A stretch of DNA of 64,000 bases from Azolla caroliniana (Eukaryota; Polypodiophyta), in the NCBI GenBank assembly GCA_043228905.1, contig JBHGNT010000012.1, positions 2,666,001 to 2,730,000 of the forward strand, written 5' to 3'. A program made the position numbers and the translations under genes. The notes under the pieces are model-generated. The model saw nothing but the letters and a program-made list of their open reading frames with translations. It was not told the DNA's origin and searched no databases. The first letter of the stretch is position 1. Every line of letters starts with the position of its first letter. This document shows positions 32,816-42,589 of this stretch, piece by piece.

Positions 32816-33940
32816 AAAATAAATGTTGTTGAATGCCCCTGTTTTACGGAAGATTAAGTATGATAGTGAACACCCCATCATTGTTACTATGGATACAAGT
32901 CCAATCAGGATCGGTTGGGCTGTTAGCCGAGAAGAGAAGGATGGGTTGAGATATGTAGTTCGATTTGGTGCAAAAATCTTAACAGAACACCAAAGAGCTT
33001 ACCCGCAAATTAAAAGAGAGTTATGGGGTATGTTAACAGCTATTAAAACATATCATGAATACTTAATTGGTGCTGAGGTTGTGGTTGAAACAAATTGTCG
33101 TCCATTGCTAGGAATGATTTCAAGTTGTGAAACATCTGATATAGCTATGCTTAGATGGATAGCTTACATAAAATCACTATGTCCTAAAATCAAGCACATT
33201 GCCAGAACGGATAACCCAGCTGCCGATATGCTCTCAAGAGCGAGGTTTAAAGGTAAAAGTATTATGGTAATGACTGATGAAGAAGATGAGAGTTTTGATT
33301 TCTTTTCCATAAGTTGTAACTTGAAGGGGTCATGTGATTTGGGTGTTCATGTTATTCTTTGTAAATATGAGTACGAGGGGGAGATTTTACAAATTGGAAA
33401 ATACTTAAGTACTCATGAGAAAGATGGAACATGGTCAAGGGAGTTATTTCATAAAATAAGAAAGAAAGGTTATAAATTTTTTCTTCAAGAGGGATATCTT
33501 TGGAGACATCCAAAAGTTGTGAAAGGGATTCCGCAAAGAGTTGTTGGAAGAGCAATAGAAACTAGTATTTGAATTTCATGATACTTTATGGGAAGGTCAT
33601 CGTGGAGTTTGGGCCACCTATTCAAAATTAAAAGAGAAGTTTTGGTGGGCTGGAATGTACAACGATGTTGCAGATTATGTACAATCGTGTGAGAACTGCC
33701 AAATGTATTCGAATATTCGGCATCGTGAAGGGTTGCAACCTACGTATTCTTTATCTCTACATTATAAATGGGTTGTGGATATTGTAATGATGCCTGTAGG
33801 GGTTTGGCAAATGAAATATCATGTATTGGCATGAGAAGATTTGACAAATCAAGTGCAAGGTCGAACCCTACGCCAAAAAATAATTTCAGCTATTTGTAAG
33901 TTCCTTCTTGAATATGTGATATGTAGGTACGGGTCCAAAT
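32816..33940 (+). pseudogene. pol: gypsy-like RNase H and integrase N-terminus (continuation)
   Basis: It continues the pol interrupted at 27239: RNase H with PIIVTMDTSPIRIGWAV, FGAKILTEHQRAYPQIKREL and HIARTDNPAADMLSR. After a stop at 33570 and a frame change an HHCC integrase zinc domain reads HDTLWEGHRGVWATYSKLK, then CENCQ. The catalytic core is barely entered; coding stops at about 33935 against an LTR-like segment. Confidence 0.82.
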
Positions 33941-34536
33941 GTGTCGGGGTGGTTGTGGTTCGTGCGGCGAAGTCACAGGAACTAAGGTTAAAGGGAGTCG
34001 GCTAAATTTTTTATAAGGCTTGTGTGTTGATGTTAGAAAGATTAAGGATAGGAAGAAGAAGAGTTAAAAGTAATGTGTGTGAGAGAGACGAGCATAGATA
34101 AGAGACAGAGACAATGTATGATAAAAGAATTGAAATGGTTGATAAGAACAAACTTTATATTAAGACTACATGATTTTACCAACTGTACAATGCTTCATCG
34201 CAAGATGCGATCTTTCTTTGCCAAACTCTAGATTTGAACCCTCGACTTCAACTAAACACGAGCCTCTTCGCAAATAAGCTAACTTGTTTTTTTGATTATA
34301 TTATTCTCTAACTTTCTCTTGATTTTCTCTCTTCTCTCTTTCACTCTTTAAATAGGTGCCCCCATGCATATGATGCTTTGGAGGGTACAAGACATGCATG
34401 TAATGCATGTGATGCATGATCGCCATTTGCCGTTCATGCATTACATGTGATGCATGGTAGACATCTCGCTTATTTGAGCTTTCATGTATGAAAATATACA
34501 TGGTATATAAGTAAAAACATAAAAGTATAAAAATAA

Positions 34537-34697
34537 GGGAAAAGTACCAGGATACCCCTGGAAGTTTGTCTATTTACCAGAATGCCCCTGAAAGTTCTAA
34601 ATTTACCAAACTACCCCTATGTCTAAAAAAATACACTCTATAAAGTAAATATACACTCAAATGTACAAGCCATATTTACCAAACTACCCTTCAAACA
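34537..34697 (+). repeat. MULE left TIR
   Basis: Inverted partner of 36358-36518. It has internal repeats of TTTACCA(A/G)A(C/A)T-type words. Confidence 0.88.
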
Positions 34698-35544
34698 GAA
34701 AATTCTTTACTTAGTGATATCTGGAATATTTGGAACTATGGGTGTATGATTGCAATGGCACCCTAGTTCTTCTTCTTGTAGATTCAAAGAGCATAGAGAA
34801 CGAATTGGTTCACTAACTCTATAATCTCTAATGATCACTAGTTATTGCAAAATCTACAACATTTTTCGTCTATGGATTCAATATTGCAATGCAAAATTGG
34901 CATTTCTCTCTATATATCCAGATGGGGTGTGTGAAACATTTATATGTAATTGCTTACAGTAGAAACCAAATCCTAATTGCTATTTTCCCACAGATTCAGA
35001 TGAATAATGCAATTTTACAGCAAAATCTGTGCAACGCAATTCAAATAGATTATTCAAACCTTCAAAAATCTTAATTATGAACCCTTTATCCTGAGAGTTA
35101 ACATTATGTGAAATCACAAAATTTGTTTTCTTACACAAAGTTTGTCTTTCCTTCTGTTTGTTTCCTTCTTTCTCAGTCTCAAACTTTATGTTACATATTT
35201 ACTGTGAGTTGTTCGCAACAAATTTGCCTTAAGGTTGCAAACACATTGCATCCTTTTTTGCAACTTCTATCAAATTCTGGTTCCTTTTTTGAGCAATCAC
35301 AGGGGAATATTATGAAGTTTGAACATTTTGGGTGAATACACCCATAATCCCTTGAAAACCTAGTTCCTTTCTCCCATAGATCCTGGGTGAATATATCAAG
35401 TTTGGTCTACAGATACACAAATTACAACCAGAAGTTTTTATTTTCATGATCCGAAGGGAGTACATGGAACATTTTTGGGAAAAAAAATCTTAAATCTTAT
35501 CCCTTGGATTAAATTATTTTTGGTCCATGACTACAGATTTCTAT

Positions 35545-35925
35545 TTACAAGCTATTTTTGTTTCCTAGAGTATTTTTGGGAGATTCTGCAGCCATGTAGA
35601 ATTGTGGATCATGATGAGAAGAATAGGAGGCTTTGCTAATGACATTCAAAATGTGAGTATCTCCTCCTACATATGGGAGCTTCCCATCCATTGGCCGAGA
35701 CATGATCTTTCCACCGAAGCTACACATTAACTTGATTTGATCATTGGTCGAAGCCTTAATCCGAGTAAAATCAGGATCCACCCCACCGATAGAGTTTATC
35801 CGAGTGGAAGACAGGTCCGAATCAGAAAGGTAATCCAAAGTCGATACTTTGGATAGATCACCATGTTGCTTCCCCTTTACTGCGGCATGATGGTTCTGAT
35901 GCGTAGGGTCTAAGGGATACCCCAT
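35545..35925 (-). pseudogene. captured PB1-domain protein fragment in the MULE
   Basis: The 126-aa frame contains IKLMCSFGGKIMSRPMDGKL followed by YVGGDTHI. This is the start of a plant PB1 domain (usual form K-x-L-C-S-x-G-G-K-I, then YVGGDTR). The PB1 domain is cut after about 35 residues. Upstream are Ser/Asp-rich residues (DYLSDSDLSSTRINS). Further minus-strand sequence to 36082 encodes a basic stretch of unknown origin, possibly an exon plus retained intron. Captured from a host gene not in this window. Confidence 0.7.
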
Positions 35926-36357
35926 TTGATGGCCGTATCTTCGTGCTCGTGGTGATGATCAAAGGAATTAGAGCAAGGGTTAAAGCTTCCCTCAGAAAGA
36001 CGATGTGGTGGCCACGATGTTTTTTGGCTATCCTTACCACAATTTTCTTCTTCTCCGATGCAATAATATCCTGCACCGCCATGGATACGAAGCTTCGAAA
36101 AGGTCGATGGAGATGTCTAGGTTAGCAGAGAGCTGCTGTCGTGTGAAGAGATGGTAAATTGGGGGAGGAAATTCCTAATGATGATGGTGGTGGTGGTGGT
36201 GATGAGGCAGATGTCGAAGAGGAAGATGAGTATGGTGAAGATGATGATGAGGACGATGGATATGGTTCGAGGGGGATATGATGGGGATGTGGAGGGTTTG
36301 AGGGGGATATGATTTATGAGCCAAATTTACCAAACTAGCCCTATGGTAAAAAAGTCT

Positions 36358-36518
36358 AGGTTTAAGGGTAGTTTGGTAAATATGGCTTGTACATTTGAGT
36401 GTATATTTACTTTATAGAATGTATTTTTTTGGATATAGGGGTAGTTTGGTAAATTTAGAACTTTCAGGGGTATTCTGGTAAATAGACAAACTTCCAGGGG
36501 TATCCTGGTACTTTTCCC
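36358..36518 (-). repeat. MULE right TIR
   Basis: Inverted partner of 34537-34697. Confidence 0.88.
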
Positions 36519-36527
36519 TAAAAATAA

Positions 36528-36640
36528 TTGATGTAGCCCAACGGTAGGTGTATATTGAATTTGGTATGTGAGGTTGTGGGTTCAAGTGTCAAATGTCAAA
36601 TGTTATTCAATACAATATTTTAGTTTATTTTTATATCCTT
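36528..36640 (+). repeat. tRNA-derived SINE-like unit (copy 3)
   Basis: It has A-box-like GTAGCCCAACGGTAGG and B-box-like GGGTTCAAGTG about 30 bp downstream, then AATACAATATTTTAG and a T-rich end. Confidence 0.55.
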
Positions 36641-36654
36641 TGAAGACACCTTAA

Positions 36655-36770
36655 AAACAAATAAACTAACCTAGTGGTATGTACTTCTTACTTAGTGTGT
36701 AAGGTTATGGGTTTTAAGTCTCTCAAATATTACTGAATACAATATGTAAGTTTACTTTTATATCGTGAAG
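36655..36770 (+). repeat. tRNA-derived SINE-like unit (copy 4)
   Basis: CTAACCTAGTGGTATG, then GTGTGTAAGGTTATGGG and AATACAATATGTAAG. It lies head-to-tail with copy 3. Confidence 0.5.
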
Positions 36771-36786
36771 CAAATCCTTCACGACA

Positions 36787-37350
36787 ACGCAAAGGATATT
36801 GCGCTATGTCCACGGCACTAAGGATAGGGTGCTGCTATATCGGACCGGTATTGCCGAACAACTCGTCTGTTACTCGGATTCCGATTGGACCGGAAACACC
36901 GGCGATCGTAGATCCACACCTGGGTTCGCTTGGGAGCGCCGCAATCGCCTGGAGCAGCAAGAAGCAGCCGATAGTTGCATTGTCGAGCACGGAGGCTGAG
37001 TATCGAGGAGCGGTTGTCGCGACATGTGAAGCCATTTGGCTCAAGAGGCTACTCAAGGATCTGCAGGTGGAGGTGTCTGCTCCGACAACGATCTACTACG
37101 ACAACCTCATCAGCATCCAACTTGCGAAGAACCCCATCTTCCACGCCCGGACCAAGCACATTGAGATGCACGACCATTTTATCCGCGAGCGTGTCCTCTC
37201 CAGTGAAGTAAACTAGTATATGTTCCGAAGGATCGGTAGACTACCGACATCTTCACCAAGCCCCTTGGTCTACACAAGTTGCGGGCAATTCTCGAGTGCG
37301 CTTGGTTTGCGGCACCTCGACGTCTCGAACTTGAGGGGGAGAAAAGACTA
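36787..37350 (+). pseudogene. pol: Ty1/copia RNase H 3' end
   Basis: It reads RILRYVHGTKDRVLLYRTG, then SDSDWTGNTGDRRST, then after a frameshift ALSSTEAEYRGAVVATCEAI and HIEMHDHFIRERVLS, ending near a purine tract CTTGAGGGGGAG (about 37331-37342). It is the 3' end of a copia pol, plausibly the partner of 18524-19770. The stop after SSEVN at 37214 and frame changes make it non-functional. Confidence 0.83.
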
Positions 37351-37692
37351 GGAAAGGGAGCAGGAAAGGAGTGGAAGTGACCGTGAAGTCGAGTCGGATG
37401 AAGAATTCGATTTCGGGCAGGCTGAAGAAGCCGAAGGTGGAAACAGGGGCAGCAACCGAAGGGAAGAGCTAGAATCAGCCGAACGAAGGGGAGATGAAGC
37501 CAAGAAGGACAAGAAGGACAAGAAGGCCAAGAACAAGACATGGTCAGATGTGGTCAAGGGCCTGAAGACCGAAAACAAATTAGAGACAACCAATTCAAAC
37601 AAAAGCAAAAACGAATCGGAGACAACCGATTCGATTCGAATGTTCGATTCGGGGACGACGAATCAACTAAAGGCCAAGCAGAAGAAAGGGTA
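37351..37692 (+). pseudogene. charged ORF between copia pol and 3' LTR
   Basis: An open frame of about 113 codons without an ATG near its start encodes a highly charged protein: SDREVESDEEFDFGQAEE, then KKDKKDKKAKNKTWSDVVKG, then Thr/Asn/Ser-rich residues, ending QLKAKQKKG. It lies between one purine tract (about 37335) and a second one at the LTR. I do not recognise a family. Some copia lineages (Sireviruses) have extra sequence here, but identity is unproven. Confidence 0.45.
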
Positions 37693-37882
37693 GCGAGAGT
37701 GGCACCAAAACCGCAACAACAAGGGAGCTGGGAAAGGCTGCATGACCGCACAAACCGACCGAAAGGGTCGAGGCGCGCGGAATCAAACGGGTCGAGGAGC
37801 CCGACTAAGGCGTGAAACCAAGGGAAGCCGGAGCGTAGAACTGGAAGAGCATGCGGAACCTCAAGTTGATCTTCAGGGGGAG

Positions 37883-38267
37883 TGTTGAGATATAAGCTCA
37901 ACATTGGGTGCACAAACCGGGTGCACAACGAGAGGCCGTAGCAGTGCGTAAACCGGGAGGTCGATATTACGCGGAGGAATATATTTTGGGAGTTAGTGTA
38001 GGGACTCATTCATGAGCATTGAAGTACGTGTCAGTACTTCTGTCAGTCTATATAGACCTGTATAAAAGTGCTCTCTGAGGACATCCTATGTACAGAGTTT
38101 TAGAGTATTGTTTTGGAATAGAGTTTTCGATGTTCTGCTCTCTCTGTCTCTCCCGCGTATGCTGTGTTGGTTAAGCATTCCATTAAACCTTCTTTGTCTT
38201 TTGTCTTTTGTTACCTGGTTGTGTTTGTTAAGCTTCCTCACATATTCTTTTTCAGAGAGAAACAACA
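37883..38267 (+). repeat. copia 3' LTR
   Basis: It begins TGTTGAGATATAAGCTCAAC after a purine tract CTTCAGGGGGAG (37871-37882) and ends AAACAACA, with TGTTG/CAACA termini. A TATA box candidate CTGTATAAAAG lies near 38060. It is homologous, in reverse, to 38767-39272. Confidence 0.75.
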
Positions 38268-38476
38268 GGTTGGGCACAAGAAGGTGTAACTGTATTATTC
38301 AAAAACTGAGTTACAAACGAAAAATGGCCACAACAACACATAAACTAGGTTACAAAGCCCATTATATACTAATTGGGCTAGTGCAAATGCCATTTGACAT
38401 ATTTACATAATTGTCCTAAACCTAGTTTGTCCAAGAGAATGTGAATACGGCCATTATATACCCATACTCGACAAAA
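38268..38476 (-). repeat. partial copia-type LTR
   Basis: The minus strand starts TGTCGAGTATGGG and shares layout and words (GTGAATACGGCCATTATA) with the copia LTR at 27240/32487. Truncated or degenerated at 38268. Confidence 0.5.
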
Positions 38477-38755
38477 CACACCAAAACAGAAAAACAGAAG
38501 AAGAAGAAGCAAATGGCAGAAGGAGGAAGGAGAAGAAGAAAGAAGACAGAGACAGATGACAAATGACATGCACGCAAAGGGTGAAGGAGAGCAACAACAA
38601 GGGCAAAAGAATAACCTAGAGAAGAAAGAAGAAAGAACGAAGAAGCAAGCTACCCATAGCTCTGTCCATGTTCCTGTTTTCCAAAGGAAAAAAGGTTCTT
38701 CTCTGTGTCGTCTTTTGCTTTTGGTGTCGGTTGCTGAGGATTCTCAACCCTAACT

Positions 38756-39272
38756 CTCTAATACCATGAAAAGAGATATGTGCAGAAGCGTTAGGTGAAA
38801 CACAAAGTACACACTCAGTTATCCGAAAACACAAAAGTTAGGTATACATAGAGATGAGAGAGGGAGAGGGAGAGACAAAGTGAGCAGACAACAAACTCTA
38901 TTACAAAAACACTCTGTATATAGAATGTGCTTACAGAGCACTTTTTATACAAGCCTCTGACGTAGTCTGACAAGTACTTGAATGCTCATAACTGAGTATT
39001 TGACACTGACTCCCACAAATATTCCTATTATTATAAATAGAAATATCGATCCTACCAACCTGCCAGCTCCCTATCGATCGGGCCTAGACGATCGGCCTTC
39101 TTCAGATCCGATTTTCGACTTCTTTAGCCGGTTTGGGCCTAGCTTATCGGTCTCTATCTGATCTGGCTTTCGGCTTCTTCAGTCAATCCGAGCCTAGTCG
39201 ATCGGTCTCTATACAATCTGGCTTTTGGCTTCTTCAACCGATCCAGCCCATGTTGAGCTTGCTCACTCAACA
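38756..39272 (-). repeat. inverted copia 5' LTR with primer site
   Basis: The minus strand reads TGTTGAGTGAGC at 39272 and ends TTTTCA at 38767, followed by a primer-site word TGGTATTAGAG. It is the same LTR family as 37883-38267, in opposite orientation, with three extra tandem copies of a unit of about 55 bp in its U3 (about 39070-39250). The element body is missing, leaving about 280 bp of purine-rich leader. Confidence 0.65.
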
Positions 39273-42200
39273 ATGACATGTATATAATCACATACGTATA
39301 GATGTGATCACATATGTATATATATAAAAGAATCAGTAACAAAATATAAATCAACAAATGATGTAATTGAGATACGCAATTGAGGTATGTGGCCTCAATG
39401 CACATGTAACATCCAAAAAATAAGAGTGAACATAATGCGCAATTGATGTATTTACATACTATGCGTACGACACACATTGCATATCAAATACACGGCAATT
39501 GAGGTATTGAACTCATACATAGCATATGTACATTTTATATGAACAAACTATGACCAATACAACATAATTGAATTATTTACATTTTAACATATCAACTTAA
39601 ACATGATTGAGAATGGGAGAAAAAAGAATAGAATAAAAAAATTTATTATTCATGAAAATAAAAGGAAGCACTAAAGTTCCTTTGTTGGCGACTTTCTGGA
39701 TCAAGCTTGGACGAACATCGGTCGATCACTATCCGAAGGAAATCAACATCAACAAAAGAAACATTAGGAAGCCACTTTGATACCATATGTTAGAGATTAT
39801 TTTCAATGTAAGCCTAAGACAATGAATTAAACGATAGATGATAAAGAGGAAGAGAGGGAAAGAAGGGTGACGATCCACGCGAACACCCCTGATCAAAGGG
39901 ATCAAGACGGACCTGACCCTTGATCGTGTCCCATACCATCACCATGGCATCGAGTCGTACCAAGTACTAGCGCATGCTCACCACAAGAGTCTGTTCACCG
40001 TAGGGTCGTAGTCTCGACGTAGTCCAATAATGTTCCTAATGAGGGTAGCTAGGCCTCATATTTATAGCCAAACCTAAGGCACCCAAGCAAGTTCACAAAT
40101 TGCCCTTATGGGTTGTCTCAATTTTTAGGATTATAAGTAATCCCCCCGTCTTTACACTTTAACCCTCGCACTTTTATTCTCATGTGTAGAATACTACAAT
40201 ACAAACTACAATGGGATAAATTATGGTCATACCCGTAAAGCCATAGCATAAAATATAATAAAACTTCATGGAAGTCGAAAATCAAATGATAAAAGTAACA
40301 CACTTTTTAAATCAAAACTATTTACATAATAAGGATGATGCCAAGTTTTGCTTGATAACAAAGGTGAGAAGCACTATTTAAATCAAAATTGTTTAGAGGA
40401 TAAGGATGATCGTTAGTTTTGCTTGGTGAGAATCCTTAGAGTTAGGTTTGAGCATAAAAATTATTTTTGAAATGGAGAAGAAGACATGCGTCACTAACCT
40501 CTAAATGCCATCAATGAATCTCCTATTTCATGAGTAAACTTCTCTTCCTTCCACTACATGTGGATTGGTGGTATGGCACAATTGATTGTAGAAGTCATGT
40601 TTGTGCGTACTAAATTCTTAATGTATAGGATTGAGCATGTCTTGGCTCTCCTGCTAGGTGGAGGTAAGTTGTTTGTCTATGTTTATTTTATATAGATAGA
40701 TGGATAGATGGATAGATATCATGCCTCATGTGGAGGTTGGCAACCCTAAAGAGCCATAATTCCCTATACAAGTGTCACGCACGTGTAAAAAACAAGTATT
40801 TCTTGAGAGCCCAACCCTTACATATGTTGTCAAATGCATAACGAAGCCCTCTTTTTTGTTTCCATCTAATGACTATCATATTATTCAATGTGATCCACAC
40901 TCTTAGAGAGAAAACGCACATCTTTAGAATACATTTTAGAGTGCTTTGAAGTATTCTACATTTTAGAACTAACATTTAAAAGTGTTTCAGATATTCTACA
41001 TAATTAACAAGCATTTAACATTTCCACAAAAATATTGAACTATTTAACGTATTTTATCTATAAAATGTAAGTATTTAAGTAAAAAGGTAGAATACTTTTA
41101 CAATACGTAACTTACGTATTGTATGTTATGTTTTCTACAACTAATAATTATGAAGAGACTAAAGTGAAGATTATAAATCACTCTTGATTTCCATTGAAAA
41201 TTGGAAACGTGAAGAATGAATCATACAATTACTTATTAAGGAAATTATTTTTAGATGATAGGAATATTATACACTCAATTTGATGTTATTTAAATCCAAC
41301 CAAAGAACTTTTTGCGATCATCCAATGAAATCGTTTCGTGTTCACAATAAACAATCAATCTTTAAAATATTTTTCAATCAACATGACCTTACTAATCATA
41401 ACATTGGATGGCAATATCTCCATAACCAAAATTTGGAAACTTAACGAATCATTTTTATTCAGCGACTAGTAACCATACCAAAGAACTAGGAGACACTCTT
41501 TTTTCCGCTTTGAGGTAGCAAGAAGACCATGTTGACATTGGTGATACAATGATAAATAACATGTAACACAAATTGTGCTAATACACAAATTCCATGCAAT
41601 ATTCCAAAGTCAATATTGTTTGTTGATTAGTAGCAATGCCTAATTACTATAAAGTTCACTCTTTTGTCAAAGTTGAGGTTGCAAGAAGACAATGTTAACA
41701 TTGATCCTACAATGAAAAATAAATAAGGCAAGCTCAAGTCCAATATCCTCCTATACAAATGGTATAATTCACCAAGGGAGTGTTCAAAATGGGGCTCCAT
41801 TAGCATACATTGCGTGCATAGTTTTTAGTTTAGATTTTGTTAAGTTTATTTAAATGTCGACAAGCTGAAACCAATAAAGCTAAACATCCTCCTCTCTTTC
41901 ACTTTAAATGCTTCAAACACAACATTCAATACAAGAATATGTATATACTCCAGGTAATATCAATTTACATGAACGATTGCTGCATCCACCATTGTTACAA
42001 AAAAGAGGTTTAACTACTAGTGTTTATAACTAACTACTAAGTGACTTAATTATAGTTATTGGTTCTCTTCATGATTTCCTATCATAATTGATACATGCAA
42101 AAGATGTGGTTAACATAGGGGGTGAGGGGGAAGAGATTTTGAGGAGTAAGACCAATAAACTACCCACTACATTGTGCCATGCATGAAATCATGGCAATGT

Positions 42201-42589
42201 TCCTCCATATAAGTGAAGATATTGGAAAAACCACTCCCCCTTATGCGAAGAGTACAAATATGATAAGGCGAAGATACCGAAAAAGACCACTCTCCCTTAT
42301 ACGAGTATAAAATAAGATAAGAGGGAATGCGAGTGTTTTTCAAGCTGTTCAAATGAGACCTAGTGGGAAAGATTGCATCAAAAGTATGGCCACGAAAGAA
42401 CCAAGAGCGACATTTTTCCGAAGAATGTCGTTCCATTTCAATTCTACAGTTTGGTTAGATTAGGGCAAAATGTTTCATGTGATCTATATTTTTTCTTTTG
42501 TGTTTTTCTCTCAACACAATCTAGGGACTTTTTTTTGTGTTGAGTTGTGAGTGAGATTCATGGTTAGCTTGGTGGCGCGGCCCCGAGGT
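39273..42589. other. intergenic, 3' flank of the KNOX gene
   Basis: AT-rich. A possible minus-strand LTR end with primer-like TATGGTATCAAAG lies near 39780. A GATA/GATG microsatellite is at 40695-40720. One decayed LINE fragment lies near 40790-40870. No gene is recognised. Confidence 0.5.
40785..40870 (-). pseudogene. decayed LINE RT fragment
   Basis: The minus strand encodes KRGLRYAFDNICKGWALKKY, alignable with the RT C-terminal region of the LINE at 11030-11130 (KRAYYAFENTCNLGDIKCWV). It is too short to class further. Confidence 0.45.

Larger units (their letters stand above)
34537..36518. mobile_element. Pack-MULE (Mutator-like, long TIRs)
   Basis: Long TIRs of about 161 bp (34537-34697 and 36358-36518) begin GGGAAAAGTACCAGG and are highly similar. 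They are flanked by a perfect 9-bp duplication TAAAAATAA at 34528-34536 and 36519-36527. A 9-bp TSD with long TIRs is diagnostic of MULEs. There is no transposase. The 1.66-kb interior has gene-like sequence, including a PB1-domain fragment and an acidic Asp/Glu-coding stretch (about 36180-36290), so it is a gene-fragment-carrying Pack-MULE. Confidence 0.88.
33942..36786 (-). repeat. LTR-like segment (copy 2) split by a Pack-MULE
   Basis: The left part (33942-34527) matches 19783-20285 and 20830 onward. The right part (36528-36786) ends CTTCACGACA. The MULE occupies 34537-36518. Two tandem SINE-like units lie in the right part. A TATTTAAAG on the minus strand near 34345 supports minus orientation. 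It separates gypsy-like integrase from copia RNase H sequence. No matching TSD is seen. Confidence 0.6.
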
